From the NCBI RefSeq assembly GCF_050624435.1, contig NC_134531.1, forward strand, positions 253,222,812 to 253,286,811: 64,000 nt of DNA, in the 5' to 3' direction. Source of the stretch: Tenrec ecaudatus. Taxonomy: Eukaryota > Chordata > Mammalia > Afrosoricida > Tenrecidae. The notes beneath the pieces are model-generated. The model was not told the DNA's origin, ran no database searches, and saw nothing but the letters and a program-made list of their open reading frames with translations. This document shows positions 35,268-45,050 of the stretch, one piece after another; position 1 is the stretch's first letter; every line of letters begins with the position of its first letter. The position numbers and the translations under genes were made by a program.

Positions 35268-35590
35268 TGTGGGAAGCCACAGCTCTCGCCGCCATTACAA
35301 GATGGCACCGGGCAGTCAGGGCGGTGGCCCAGTTAAGTGGTAAACAACCGCTTAGAGCATGCGCACTGCTTAGATGACGTAGTCATAACTCCACCCTGGA
35401 GTATGCTAATAAGGGTTCTGGCGAACGCACCTATCAATGCACAGCACGTCCCCATAGAGCGCATATAAGCAGCAGTAGTTTGGGGCTTCGGGGTCTTTTT
35501 CCGCATCTGCAAATCGAACCCGCATTAAACGCCTGTGGAAGAATCCTGTTGTGGCGCGTCCTTCTTGCTGGCGAGACTGAGCGCGCGACA
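35268..35590 (+). repeat. ERV-B 5' LTR
   Basis: 323 bp, TGTGGGAAGCC...GAGCGCGCGACA. It holds a YY1-like 'AAGATGGC' at 35299-35306, a CRE/ATF-like TGACGTAG at 35375-35382, a TATA box 'CATATAAG' at 35462-35469 and an ATTAAA polyadenylation signal at 35524-35529. It is a short promoter of the IAP size class. Confidence 0.95.
35462..35469 (+). promoter_or_regulatory. ERV-B 5' LTR TATA box
   Basis: CATATAAG lies about 55 bases before the ATTAAA signal, which fits a compact U3/R boundary. The same octamer is at 41988-41995 in the 3' LTR. Confidence 0.7.
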
Positions 35591-35592
35591 AG

Positions 35593-35610
35593 TGGTCCCG
35601 AAACCCGGAA
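35593..35610 (+). promoter_or_regulatory. ERV-B primer-binding site, tRNA-Phe-like
   Basis: TGGTCCCGAAACCCGGAA begins two bases after the LTR. It agrees at 16 of 18 positions with the complement of the mammalian tRNA-Phe 3' end as I know it. IAP elements also use tRNA-Phe. Confidence 0.75.
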
Positions 35611-35878
35611 ACGACCACCTCCGGCACGAGCAGAGACCCCCTGTGATCAGGGAGGATTCAGAACCGCACGGCGTGGGAAGAAACGGTAAATTCTGAGAGA
35701 CATGAGCCTGAATGATTGTTAAGCCGCTTGCTGGTGCTTGAGTGTCGGCGTGTGAATACTTCCGCTTTCGGTTTTAATGGCGAACAGCCAGCCGCCTTTT
35801 CTTTATTGCGCATAAATCGGGTGTAGATAAATCCGTGCGCGCCCGTGTGTTAAGTCCTTGTATACATAAGCAGGCAAC

Positions 35879-37603
35879 ATGGGGAACACGGCAATAAAGA
35901 CTATGGTTATGGCTCTCGATGCCCTATTGAGAAAGAGAGGATTAAAAATTTCAGAACAGACTTTGTGTAAATTTGTAAAAAACATAGATGAGATAGCACC
36001 ATGGTTTGTTTCCACAGGCTCGCTAACATCCGTGACCTGGAATAAGCTAGAGCGAGACATAGACTGAGCCGCTGAAGCCGGACGGTTGAAGCCGGGGATT
36101 AGACCCATTTGGAACCTAGTGAAAGCATGCATTGAGGACAAAGAGTGTGAGCAGCCATTGCACCAAGGGCAGCAGGCTTTAGAAGATGTTCAGGAGAGCA
36201 TGTCAGAAACAGAGCAGAAGGAAGAACAATGAGCTCGTAGGAAGCAGCACAAAGCTGTTAAAAATGAGGAGGCTGCGCAGTTAAAATTAAAAGAGGAAGT
36301 TGATCGACAGAAGAAGAGCCGTGCCCGCCATTCGGAGCCCTTGTACCCATGGCGAGAACTAGAGCTTCTTGAGTTATCAGAGGAAGAAGAGGAACAGTTA
36401 GAGGAGGCAGCCGCTTGCTACGAGAAGGGATGGTATAATGCTTTTCAAGTAACCGCTGTGAGCCCGTCCGTGCCACCCCCTTATAGCGAGAACAGGCAGA
36501 AAGCGTGTGGATACTCCTTTTGCCCACCCGGTACCCACAGAGCAATACAACATATGTACCCAGTATTTGAGGACCAGAACAATGCTCATTATCATACGCC
36601 TTTAGAGCATAAGCAAGTGAAGGACTTAGCTGAAGCAGTAAGATCTTATGGTGTCAATGCAAATTATACTCAGTCCCTGATTGAGAGACTTACAGGCAAT
36701 GCTATGACACCTGCTGATTGGACTTTTGTTACAAAAGCAGTCTTGACAACAGGACAGTATTTGGAGTGGAAATCCTTGTGGCAGGACCTATTAATGGCTC
36801 AGGCTAGGGAAAATGCCGCGGCGGGGCAACCCGCATGGAAGTTTGAAATGCTGACAGGTCAGGGAAGATGGGTTAACAATCAAACAGCCTTCCCAATACA
36901 GGTATATCAACAAATAAATACTGCCGCGAGCAAGGCATGGAGGACCTTGCCTAATAAAGGAGAGGTTAGAGGTAACTTAACTAAAATTATACAGGGACCT
37001 ACTGAGCCTTTCTCAGATTTTGTCGCCCGTATGTTGGAAGCGGCATGAAAAATCTTTGGAGATCAGGACACAGCCATGCCTCTCATTGAGCAGTTAGTTT
37101 TTGAGCAGTGTACTAAAGAATATGGAACAGTTATAACGCCCTGGAAGTCCAAAGGACTGCAGGCATGGATGAAGGCTTGCAGGGAAGTTGGCGGGCCTTT
37201 GACAAATGCAGGATTGGCTGCTGCAGTATTGGCGGCCCAAAAAAGAGGACCCCTAAAATGCTTTCAGTGTGGTAAGGAAGGACACATTAAAAAACATTGC
37301 CTTACTGGCACCGCGAGTCAAACTGGGATAGGGACCAAAAGGACCCCGGGAGTTTGCCCTCGGTGTGGTAAGGGTAGACATTGGGCCAACGAATGCAGAT
37401 CTGTGAAAGATAGCAAGGGGCGCCCCCTAGAGCAAAATGACCAGGAGCCAAAAAACGGGAAGCGGGGCCCTCGTCCCCAGGGCCCGCAAATGTATGGGGC
37501 AATCCAGGAGGACGGCCTCCGCCCACTGGGGAGGCCACTCCCAAAAGGGTCACTGCGGGATCCGCAGGGGTGGACCTCAGTGCCACCACCAGAGCAGTAC
37601 TAA
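35879..37603 (+). pseudogene. gag: ERV-B gag, three in-frame TGA codons
   Basis: Gag forms the internal shell and packages RNA. One frame runs from ATG 35879 to TAA 37601-37603 (574 codons), broken only by TGA at 36065, 36230 and 37046. The start has 'MGNT' with Gly2, a myristoylation signal for membrane targeting. A glutamate-rich, charged segment follows (36240-36420). Capsid text spans about 36540-37040, with the major homology region 'QGPTEPFSDFVARMLEAA'. Nucleocapsid has two perfect CX2CX4HX4C knuckles at 37259-37300 and 37355-37396. The gag-pro slippery site lies inside the C-terminal part at 37450. All three stops are TGA. Confidence 0.92.
37450..37487 (+). promoter_or_regulatory. ERV-B gag-pro -1 frameshift signal
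   Basis: The heptamer A AAA AAC (37450-37456) is in the right phase, reading CCA AAA AAC in gag. After a 5-base spacer (GGGAA) comes a GC-rich stem: GCGGGGCCC (37462-37470) can pair with GGGCCCGC (37480-37487), with one bulge and a 9-base loop that could support a pseudoknot. The -1 frame is open from here into the dUTPase. This is the standard betaretroviral arrangement. Confidence 0.9.
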
Positions 37604-38370
37604 CGCCACAGCAGGGATGCCAGCCCATCCCTACGGACTTTTATGGTCCCCATCCAGAAGGCACCGTGGACTTGCTGCTTGGTAGGTCCTCCACCACCTT
37701 AAAAGGCTTAATTGTGCACCCAGGAGTCATTGATCAGGATTTTACAGGACAAGTAAAGGCAATGTGCTCCTCCCCACGGGGAATATATGCCATCTCACCT
37801 GGAGACTGTATCACGCAGCTCTTGGTGTTGCCTCACAAGCATGCACTGTTCCCAAGTACTAAAGTTAGTAGAGAAAAAATGAGCTTTGGATCATCAGGAG
37901 AAGCTGAGGCCTTTTTCTCAGTGCAGTTAGATCAACGCCCAACTTTGACATTGGACATTGAAGGGAAAACCTTTGAAGGTATATTAGACACAGGGGCAGA
38001 CAAAAGCATTATATCCACCAAATGGTGGCCTTCCTGCTGGCCGGTAACACTATCTTCACAGTCTCTACAAGGACTCGGGTATGCATCCATGCCTATGATA
38101 AGCACCAGACGGTTGCACTGGAAAGCTGAGGAAGGACAACCAGGCCAGTTCCAACCATATGTCCTCCCCTTACCTGTAAATTTGTGGGGAAGGGACATGT
38201 TGACAGACCTAGGATTAGTACTAACCAATGATTACTCACCTATAAGTCAAGAACTTATGCAAAAAATGGGATATGTACCGGGAAAGGGAGTTGGGAAACA
38301 CCTACAGGGTCATCCTGAACCAATAGAGGTAGCAGTGAAGAAAGATCGCACAGGTCTGGGTTTTTCCTAG
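37453..38370 (+). CDS. pro: ERV-B pro: dUTPase-protease with G-patch, open
   Basis: This frame is reached by -1 shift from gag and stays open to TAG 38368-38370 (about 305 codons). The first part is a dUTPase-like domain: '[11 protein letters not shown]' near 37550, then '[11 protein letters not shown]' and a 'CITQLLVLP' motif. It removes dUTP in related viruses. Next is an aspartic protease with active-site LDTGAD at 37984-38001 and '[10 protein letters not shown]' towards its end. The C-terminus has a G-patch, '[18 protein letters not shown]', as in other betaretroviral proteases. No stop or frameshift was seen, so this is the best-preserved enzyme frame. It can only be expressed as a Gag fusion, and gag is interrupted. 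Confidence 0.9.
   Translation, partial: KREAGPSSPGPANVWGNPGGRPPPTGEATPKRVTAGSAGVDLSATTRAVLTPQQGCQPIPTDFYGPHPEGTVDLLLGRSSTTLKGLIVHPGVIDQDFTGQVKAMCSSPRGIYAISPGDCITQLLVLPHKHALFPSTKVSREKMSFGSSGEAEAFFSVQLDQRPTLTLDIEGKTFEGILDTGADKSIISTKWWPSCWPVTLSSQSLQGLGYASMPMISTRRLHWKAEEGQPGQFQPYVLPLPVNLWGRDMLTDLGLVLTNDYSPISQELMQKMGYVPGKGVGKHLQGHPEPIEVAVKKDRTGLGFS
38358..38364 (+). promoter_or_regulatory. ERV-B pro-pol -1 slippery site
   Basis: G GGT TTT in protease phase (CTG GGT TTT TCC TAG) lies just before the pro stop. It fits the X XXY YYZ rule, and the -1 frame is open into RT. No strong downstream stem was checked in detail. Confidence 0.75.
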
Positions 38371-41006
38371 GGGCCACTGCGGAGCCGCTACCCATTCCGT
38401 GGCTCTCAGCAGAGCCAGTTTGGGTACCACAGTGGCCGCTCCCAGTAGAAAAATTAATTGCGGCACAAAGGCTAGTTAAGGAACAGCTAGAACTAGGACA
38501 TTTAGAACCATCCGTGTCCCCGTGGAACACACCCATATTTGTTATTAAGACAAAATCAGGGAAGTGGAGATTGTTGCATGATTTAAGAGCCATCAACACC
38601 CAAATGTCACTCATGGGCCCTGTGCAGAAAGGCCTCCCATTGCTATCTGCAATACCTAAAGGCTGGACCGTCATTATAATAGACATTAAGGATTGTTTTT
38701 TCTCCATCCCTTTGCATAAGAAAGATAAGGAAAGATTTGCCTTTACCCTACCCTCCATTAATCATGAAGAACCTGACAAACGCTTTCAGTGGCGAGTTTT
38801 GCCTCAGAGAATGGCCAATAGTCCTACTATGTGCCAGTTATTTGTGGACCACGCCCTAGCACCCGTCAGAGAAAAATTTGGTCAGTTAAAAATCTACCAT
38901 TACATGGATGACATATTAATAACTGGAGAAGAGGAGCCAGATGTGCAGCAGGGATACAGCGAGGTAGTTAAGGAATTAGAATCCCATCAGTTAGCCATAG
39001 CACCAGATAAGGTCCAACAATCTTCAATTGGACAGTTTTTAGGAGCCACAATAAGCCCATGTCACATAACGCCTCAAAAATTGACTATATGGAAGGATCA
39101 GTTAAAGACATTAAATGATTTTCAAAAGTTGCTAGGAGATATCAATTGGCTCCGCCCATATTTAAAGGTATCCACTGCTGACCTTAAGCCATTGTTCAAT
39201 ATCTTGGAAGGAGAAAGCCATATTACTTCTCCTCAAGAAATCACTCCTCAAGCCCAGAAAGTATTAGAACAGGTTGAAAAGGCCATTTCTGAAGCGCAGT
39301 TAGATAGAATAGACATAAAATCTCCTTTTCAGCTGTGCATTCTAAAAACTGCTTGCGCGCCTACTGCCGTCTAGTGGCAGACTGGGCCGTTGTTGTGGAT
39401 CCATGCCCACTCCTCACATTCCAAAACTATTGAACACTACCCTTCTATGGTTGCCACAATGGCCCTAAGGGGTGTTAAGACAGCTATTATGCACTTTGGA
39501 AGAGAGCCTAGCAGCGTCATTGTCCCATATACTAGTGAGCAAGTTTCTACACTGTGCGCCACTACGGATGAGTGGGCAATTTTTAAATGCAGTTTTAATG
39601 GACTAATAGACAACCATTATCCTAAACATTCCGTGTTGCAATTTGTGACTGCTCATCCAGTAATTTTTCCCCGTGTCACTGTTAACAACCCCATTAAGGA
39701 AGCTTTAGACATTTATACAGATGGCTCTAAAACAGGCAAAGGATGTTATGTAATAAACGATCAAGTGACTACATTACAATTTTTAGCTGATGCACCCCAA
39801 TTAGTAGAATGTTTGGTGGTCTTAGAAGTTTTTAGGAAATTCACGGAGCCAATTAACATCATATCTGACTCCCATTATGTAGTCAACGCGGTGTCTAAGC
39901 TGGAAATTGCTGGCTACATTAAGCAATCCAGCAAGGTAGCAGACATCTTGTCTCAAATTAGAAAATGTATTTTGCAATGAAAACACCCATTTTATATTCA
40001 GCATATACGTGCTCATAGCTTGCTCCCGGGACCCATGGTAAAAGGTAATGATTTGGCTGATCAAGCTACAAGAGCTTTCCCTGTGTTAACTAAATCCCAC
40101 TTTGAACTTGCTAAAGACTTTCATGAGCTGTATCATGTGCCTGCTGCCACCCTATGCATTAAGTTTCCAATTACTCGCGCAGAGGCTCGCACTATTGTGT
40201 TGCAGTGCGCCAAGTGTGCAGAATTTATTTCCAAACCCTCGGTCGGAGTAAACCCTCGAGGCGTCCGTCCTCTCGACATCTGGCAAATGGACGTTACCCA
40301 CGTATCTGCTTTTGGAAAGTTGCAGTACGTGCATGTGTCAGTGGACACCAGTTCTGGCATTGTACATGCAACACCCCTAACGGGGGAAAAATCCAGCCAA
40401 GTAATTCAACACTGCTTAGAAGCCTGGAGTGCATGGGGCAAGCCCACCATGTTAAAAACAGATAATGGGTCTGCATACACTTCCACCAAGTTCCGACAGT
40501 TTTGCTTGCAAATGCAAGTGAAGCACTTCACGGGTTTGCCGTACAATCCCCAAGGGCAAGGAATTGTGGAACGATGTCATCGCACTCTAAAGCAATATTT
40601 ATCAAAGCAAAAAGGGGGAATAGAGACCGTGATGGTCACTACCCCTAGAATGGCTTTATCTCTAACCCTTTTCACCCTAAATTTTTTTAATTTGGATGAG
40701 AAAGGCCAATCAGCTGCAGACAGATACGGGCAATGGACCAAGCCACCAAAGGAAATGGCCCGGTGGAAAAATGTCCTAGACAACAAATGGTATGGCCCGG
40801 ACCCCATATTAATCAGGTCCAGGGGAGCAATTTGTGTTTTTCCACAGGAAGAAGAAAACCCCATCTGGGTGCCAGAGAGACTGGTGAGACTAATTAAGAA
40901 GGAGGATGAAGATCGTGGGAGCAGAAAGAATGAAGAGGACAGCGATCCATCCAGCGCTACTATTGACGCTAATGGTGATATGGGCCCCGGTAGCACAGGG
41001 AATTAA
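38361..41006 (+). pseudogene. pol: ERV-B pol: RT, RNase H, integrase; two nonsense codons
   Basis: One frame of about 880 codons, interrupted at TAG 39372-39374 and TGA 39978-39980, ends at TAA 41004. RT shows '[14 protein letters not shown]' (first catalytic Asp) and YMDD at 38901-38912. RNase H shows 'IYTDGSK', 'VECLVVLEVF', 'IISDSHYVV' and 'NDLADQAT', supplying the expected acidic residues. Integrase has an HH-CC finger ('ELYH', 'CAKC'), then Asp at 40290 ('WQMDVTH'), Asp at 40461 ('KTDNGSA') and Glu at 40569, with exactly 35 residues between the last two (the D,D35E signature). Catalytic residues thus look intact although the frame is broken. Confidence 0.93.
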
Positions 41007-41565
41007 GAACAGTATTGTGCCTCAAACCGCTGAAGCGTTACTGCAATGTCAGCGTGTGGATGCCCATCTGACCTCTGGCATTTTATTATTAAATCAAAAA
41101 ACAGATTTGCTCCAGCAGCAAATCAACCAGCTTACCACTATGGTACAATTAAGCTGTGTCTCTTCCACCACAGCGCTTTGCATCACTCCAGTGTTATATG
41201 ATAATTTTAGTGCATTGAGTGCTAATATTTCTCAGTATCTCACAGGACAATGGACCAGAGAGTTGAACCAGCTGCAAGAAGACCTCCTGAATCAAGTTGT
41301 CCGATTGAATGGAACACGCGTGGAACCCCTTACCCTTGAAAATTTTTCTTCTTGGCTTTCATCTGCATTTTCCAACTTTAAGGAGTGGGTGGGGGTGTTT
41401 ACATTTGCTGCAATAATGTGCTGTGGAGGAGTGTTGTTGCTATGGTTGCTCTGCAAACTTAAAGCTCAGCAAAGGCGTGACAAGGTCATCATTGCGCAGG
41501 CGCTCTTAGCGATTGAGCGCGGTGGTTCCCATGATCTTTGGCTTTCTTTGTTAAAAGAAAACTAA
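40906..41565 (+). CDS. env: ERV-B short env: signal peptide joined to a TM subunit, open
   Basis: An uninterrupted 219-codon frame overlaps the last 101 bases of pol in another frame. Residues about 13-32 form a hydrophobic signal-like segment ending near 'APVAQG'. Residues about 45-80 are Gln/Leu-rich and helix-prone ('[16 protein letters not shown]'), followed by a CX7C loop and 'CITP', typical of the betaretroviral TM disulfide region. Three N-glycosylation sequons follow (NIS, NGT, NFS). A membrane span lies at about 162-184, then a 33-residue tail. The SU region and a furin site are absent, so the whole receptor-binding subunit is lost. A later start at Met9 is possible. Function, if any, is unknown; it lacks what entry would need. 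Confidence 0.85.
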   Translation: MKIVGAERMKRTAIHPALLLTLMVIWAPVAQGIKNSIVPQTAEALLQCQRVDAHLTSGILLLNQKTDLLQQQINQLTTMVQLSCVSSTTALCITPVLYDNFSALSANISQYLTGQWTRELNQLQEDLLNQVVRLNGTRVEPLTLENFSSWLSSAFSNFKEWVGVFTFAAIMCCGGVLLLWLLCKLKAQQRRDKVIIAQALLAIERGGSHDLWLSLLKEN

Positions 41566-41780
41566 CCCCCATAAGTTGTCAGCTCTTGCACCCCAAGGGG
41601 AAGACCCCATTGCACTGGGAAGAGTGACAGAAATTGGATCTTGGTCAGCCCTTGCACCATACGGAGCTCTGCTCATTGCACGCATCAGGGTGACCAGATT
41701 TGGGTTCTTATATCCATCTTGATCTCCTGGGGCTGCTGGAGGCTCCGGGGTGGATCGATAGATTAGGCCTAAAATAAATA

Positions 41781-41793
41781 AGAAAGGAGGAGA
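41781..41793 (+). promoter_or_regulatory. ERV-B polypurine tract
   Basis: AGAAAGGAGGAGA directly precedes the 3' LTR. Confidence 0.85.
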
Positions 41794-42116
41794 TGTGGGA
41801 AGCCGCAGCTCTCCCCGCCATTACAAGATGGCACCGGGCAGTCAGGGCGGTGGCCAAGTTAAGTGGTAAACAACCACTTAGAGCATGCGCACTGCTTAGA
41901 TGACATAGTCATAACTCCACCCTGGAGTATGCTAATAAGGGTTCTGGCGAACGCACCAATCAATGCACAGCACGTCCCCATAGAGCGCATATAAGCAGCA
42001 GTAGTTTGGGGCTTCGGGGTCTTTTTCCGCATCTGCAAATCGAACCCGCATTAAACGTCTGTGAAAGAATCCTGTTGTGGCGCGTCCTTCTTGCTGGCGA
42101 GACTGAGCGCGCGACA
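41794..42116 (+). repeat. ERV-B 3' LTR
   Basis: 323 bp, the same length as the 5' LTR with no indels. Eight substitutions were counted by hand, one of them changing the CRE-like TGACGTAG to TGACATAG at 41901-41908. Confidence 0.95.
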
Positions 42117-42122
42117 GACTAC

Positions 42123-43953
42123 CATTTTGGCTGTTGGTTTTTCATATACAGCCTGTATTGTCTTGAGGAACTTTCCTTCCATTCCTATCTTTGCTAGTGT
42201 CTTAAACAGGAATTGGTGTTGATTGTTGTCGAATGCTTTTTCTGCATCTATTGACATTATCATGTGATTCTTATAATTTTTCACATCAATGTGATGAATA
42301 ATACTAATGGTCTTTCGTATGTTGAACCATCCCTGGTATTTTGTTAAGGATTTTTGCATCAATGTTCATTAGGGATATTGGTCTGTAGTTCTCAATTCTT
42401 GTGGGATCCTTGCCCGGTTTGGGTATAAGAGGTATACAGGCTTCATATAAGGAGTTCGGGAGTTAGCCATCTTTTTCTATGTTCTGGAAAAGTTTGTGTA
42501 TAATTGGTATTAGTTCTTCCCTGAATGCTTGGTAGAATTCTCCAGTGTAGCCATCTGGTCCAGAGGATTTCTTTGTTGGTAATCCCTTGATAACCTTTTC
42601 TATTTCTTCTATTGCTATGAGTCTGTTGAGATTCTTGATGTCCACCGAGGATAGTCTAGGGAGGGATTCTTTTTCCAAGAATTTGTCCAAGTCTTCCAAA
42701 TTGTTGAATTCATTGGAGTACTGTGTAACCATACTTTTGATTTCATTAGGGTGTGTTGTAATGACCCCTTTTTATCCCTTATTCTTGCTATTGAGATTTG
42801 TTCCCTCCTTTCTTTGGTTAGGTTTGCCAATGCTCTATTCATCCCGTTTATCCAATCAAAGAACCAACTTTTAGCGATATTAATTTTTTCCATAGTTTTC
42901 TTATTTTCCCTCTCCTGGATCTAAGCCCTGATTTTTATAATTTATCCTCTTTTGCTATTCTTAGGATTGTCTTGTAGACTCTGCTATAGTTTTTGTTAAT
43001 TTTGTGTCAGGATATCCATCATGAGTCTCTCTTCCTTTCTTAGGTGTGCATGTATTGCTATGAACCTTCCTCAGGTGACTGCCTTTGCTGTGTCTCATAA
43101 GTTTTGGTATGTCGTGTGCTCATTTTCGCTGGTTTCTAGAAATTTCCTGATTTCATCTCTGATCTGCACCACTACGCACTCCTTTTGCAGTCAAGAGTTT
43201 TCATCCTCCAATTATTTGCTCTTATTTTCTTTGTCTTTCTTTTGTTGATTTCCAGTCTTATGGCACAGTGGTCAGAGAGAGAGGTCTGTATTATTTCAAT
43301 GTGCTTATATTTATGTAGATTTGCCTTATGACCCAGCATGTGGTCTATCTTCGAATATGTGCCATGGGGATGAAAAGAATGTGAAATTTTTTATATTTGG
43401 ATGAAAAGCTCTGCAAATATTTATGAGGTCAAATTGTCTAATTGTGGAGTTTAGCTCTCTAGTCTCCTTGTTGAGTTTCTTTCCCTGTGATCTATCTCTC
43501 AGTGAGTGGTGTGTTGAAGTCACCTAGTATAATTGTCGAGCCTGTGATTTCTTTCTTAATCTTTTGGAGTGTTTGGTTGACATAGTGAACTGGTCTCTCA
43601 TTCGGGGAATATAGTTTTACAGTGCTTAGTGGTTCATTGTCTATGATTCCATTGAGCATTTTATAGTGTCCCCCCTTATTTATTTTTAGGCTTTGCATTT
43701 TGAGGTCATTTTTACCCGAGATTAGGATTGCAATCCCTGCTTTTTTTGTATTGCTGTTTGCTTGGTAGGTCCTTCTCCAGCCTTTGATTCTCAGCCTATT
43801 TTTGTCTGTAGCCTTGAGATGTATCTCCTGTAGGCAGCAAATTGATGGGTTGTGTTTTCGAAGCCATTCTGCTAGTCTCAGTCTTTTAATGCCTGAGTTC
43901 AGGCCATTGATATTCAGGGTTAGTATCTCCATCTGCGGACTTTGTGATGCCAT
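42123..43953 (-). pseudogene. L1(-) ORF2, endonuclease and front of RT
   Basis: The minus-strand ATG at 43953 opens ORF2 with 'MEILTLNINGLNS', 'CLQEIHL' and 'GDFNTPL', the endonuclease signatures. RT entry text includes 'GPDGYTGEFYQAFREELIPI' (42463-42732) and, near 42250, 'SIDAEKAFD' of the RT palm. Frameshifts occur near 43500, 43300-42900 and 42615-42730. Its right neighbour is ORF1, as in all L1s. Confidence 0.92.
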
Positions 43954-44154
43954 TTTATACCTTTTGTATTGGGAGTTTTCCTACTTTCCTTTCTCATTAG
44001 TGTGTGTTTTGTGTGTGTATCATTCTTGACTTCTTTCCATCCTTAAGCCATTGCTATCTTGGGGTCTGTTTTCTCTTTGTTGTGCTCTGGGTGAGGTTGT
44101 TCTATGTGTTGGTCTCTTATTTGTGCTTGGGGAGTGTTGTTCTTCTGCCCATAC

Positions 44155-45050
44155 TTAGTCGGCGAGGATCTTTTGTAAGGCTGGGTTTGTTGTAACGTAT
44201 TTTTTGAGCTTTTCCTTGTCTGGGAAGACTTTTACTTCTCCATTGATCTGGATGGATAATTTGGCTGGGTTGAGTATTTTTGCGTTTGCTTTATTTTCCT
44301 TCAATTTTTGGAATATGTTACTCCACTCTCTCCTTTTTTTCATAGTTTCTGCTGATAGGTCTGAGCATATCCTTATGTGGAAACCTTTATATGTGATTGC
44401 TTGTTTTTCCCTAGCTTCTCTCATGATTTTCTCCTTTTCCTCAAAGTTGGATACTTTAACTATTATGTGCCTTGGTGACTTCTTCTTGGGGTCTCATCTG
44501 GTTGGTGTTCTTTCAGTCTCCTGGATGGTTGCCTGGTTTTCATTCATTAGGCTGAGGAAGTTTTCCTCCAAGCATTCTCTCGCTATTGTTGCAGATGACT
44601 TCTTTGTTGTGTCTTCCTCCGGTAGGCCAATAATTCTAATGTTGTTCTGCTTCATAGCATCAGACATAGCTCTTAGGTTTTCTTCTGCTTCTCTGATGCT
44701 CTTATTAGATTTTTGTTCACGTTTATTAAAGTCTGCTTAGCTGTCCTCCAAGACACTGATGCGGTTCTCTGATTCCTCCAGTCAATTCTCAAGGAACATG
44801 ATTCTGCTATTGTTTTTTGTTATCTCCTCTCTAAACTCCTGTATCGTTTCATCCTTTTTCTTTATTGTTTCCCTCATATCCTGTATGGCTACAAGCAGCA
44901 TTCTAAAAGGTCTTTGTATGGCATCTCAATGTCTTCTTCTTCTATGTATGCTGCTATGTTCAGGACATCTTCTGCCTTTGTCTTTTGTTTCTCCTGTTTT
45001 TTCTTTGAGGTTGTTGGGATTCATGGCTGTTTGCGTTGAGTTGTTTTAGA
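44155..45050 (-). pseudogene. L1(-) ORF1
   Basis: 44155-44424 on the minus strand encodes the C-terminal nucleic-acid-binding part of ORF1p: 'AETMKKRREWSNIFQKLKEN', then 'PAKLSIQINGEVKVFPDKEK' and 'LQKILAD'. Upstream (44425-45050) lies the RNA-recognition and coiled-coil region, broken by stops. It is homologous to 49222-50372 on the plus strand. Confidence 0.85.

Larger units (their letters stand above)
35268..42116 (+). mobile_element. ERV-B: young, nearly intact IAP-like class II provirus
   Basis: A 6.85-kb provirus with a full structural plan: 5' LTR, tRNA-Phe-like primer site, gag, dUTPase-protease in the -1 frame, pol in the next -1 frame, a short env overlapping the end of pol, a polypurine tract and a 3' LTR. 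The two 323-bp LTRs differ at 8 positions by hand count (2.5%). The 6-bp duplication is perfect. Total coding damage seen is three in-frame TGA codons in gag and one TAG plus one TGA in pol; no frameshift was found. Short LTRs, the Phe-type primer site and reduced env recall IAP-type elements, while dUTPase, protease and the G-patch are typical of betaretroviruses. As it stands it cannot make complete Gag or Pol. Confidence 0.95.

Noticed and set aside
35406-35689. Short frames across the ERV-B 5' LTR and leader
   Set aside because: They overlap promoter, primer site and leader; no domain and no start context of note.
42051-42362. Minus-strand frame running from L1 RT text into an LTR
   Set aside because: It crosses the provirus-L1 boundary by chance; the L1 part belongs to ORF2.
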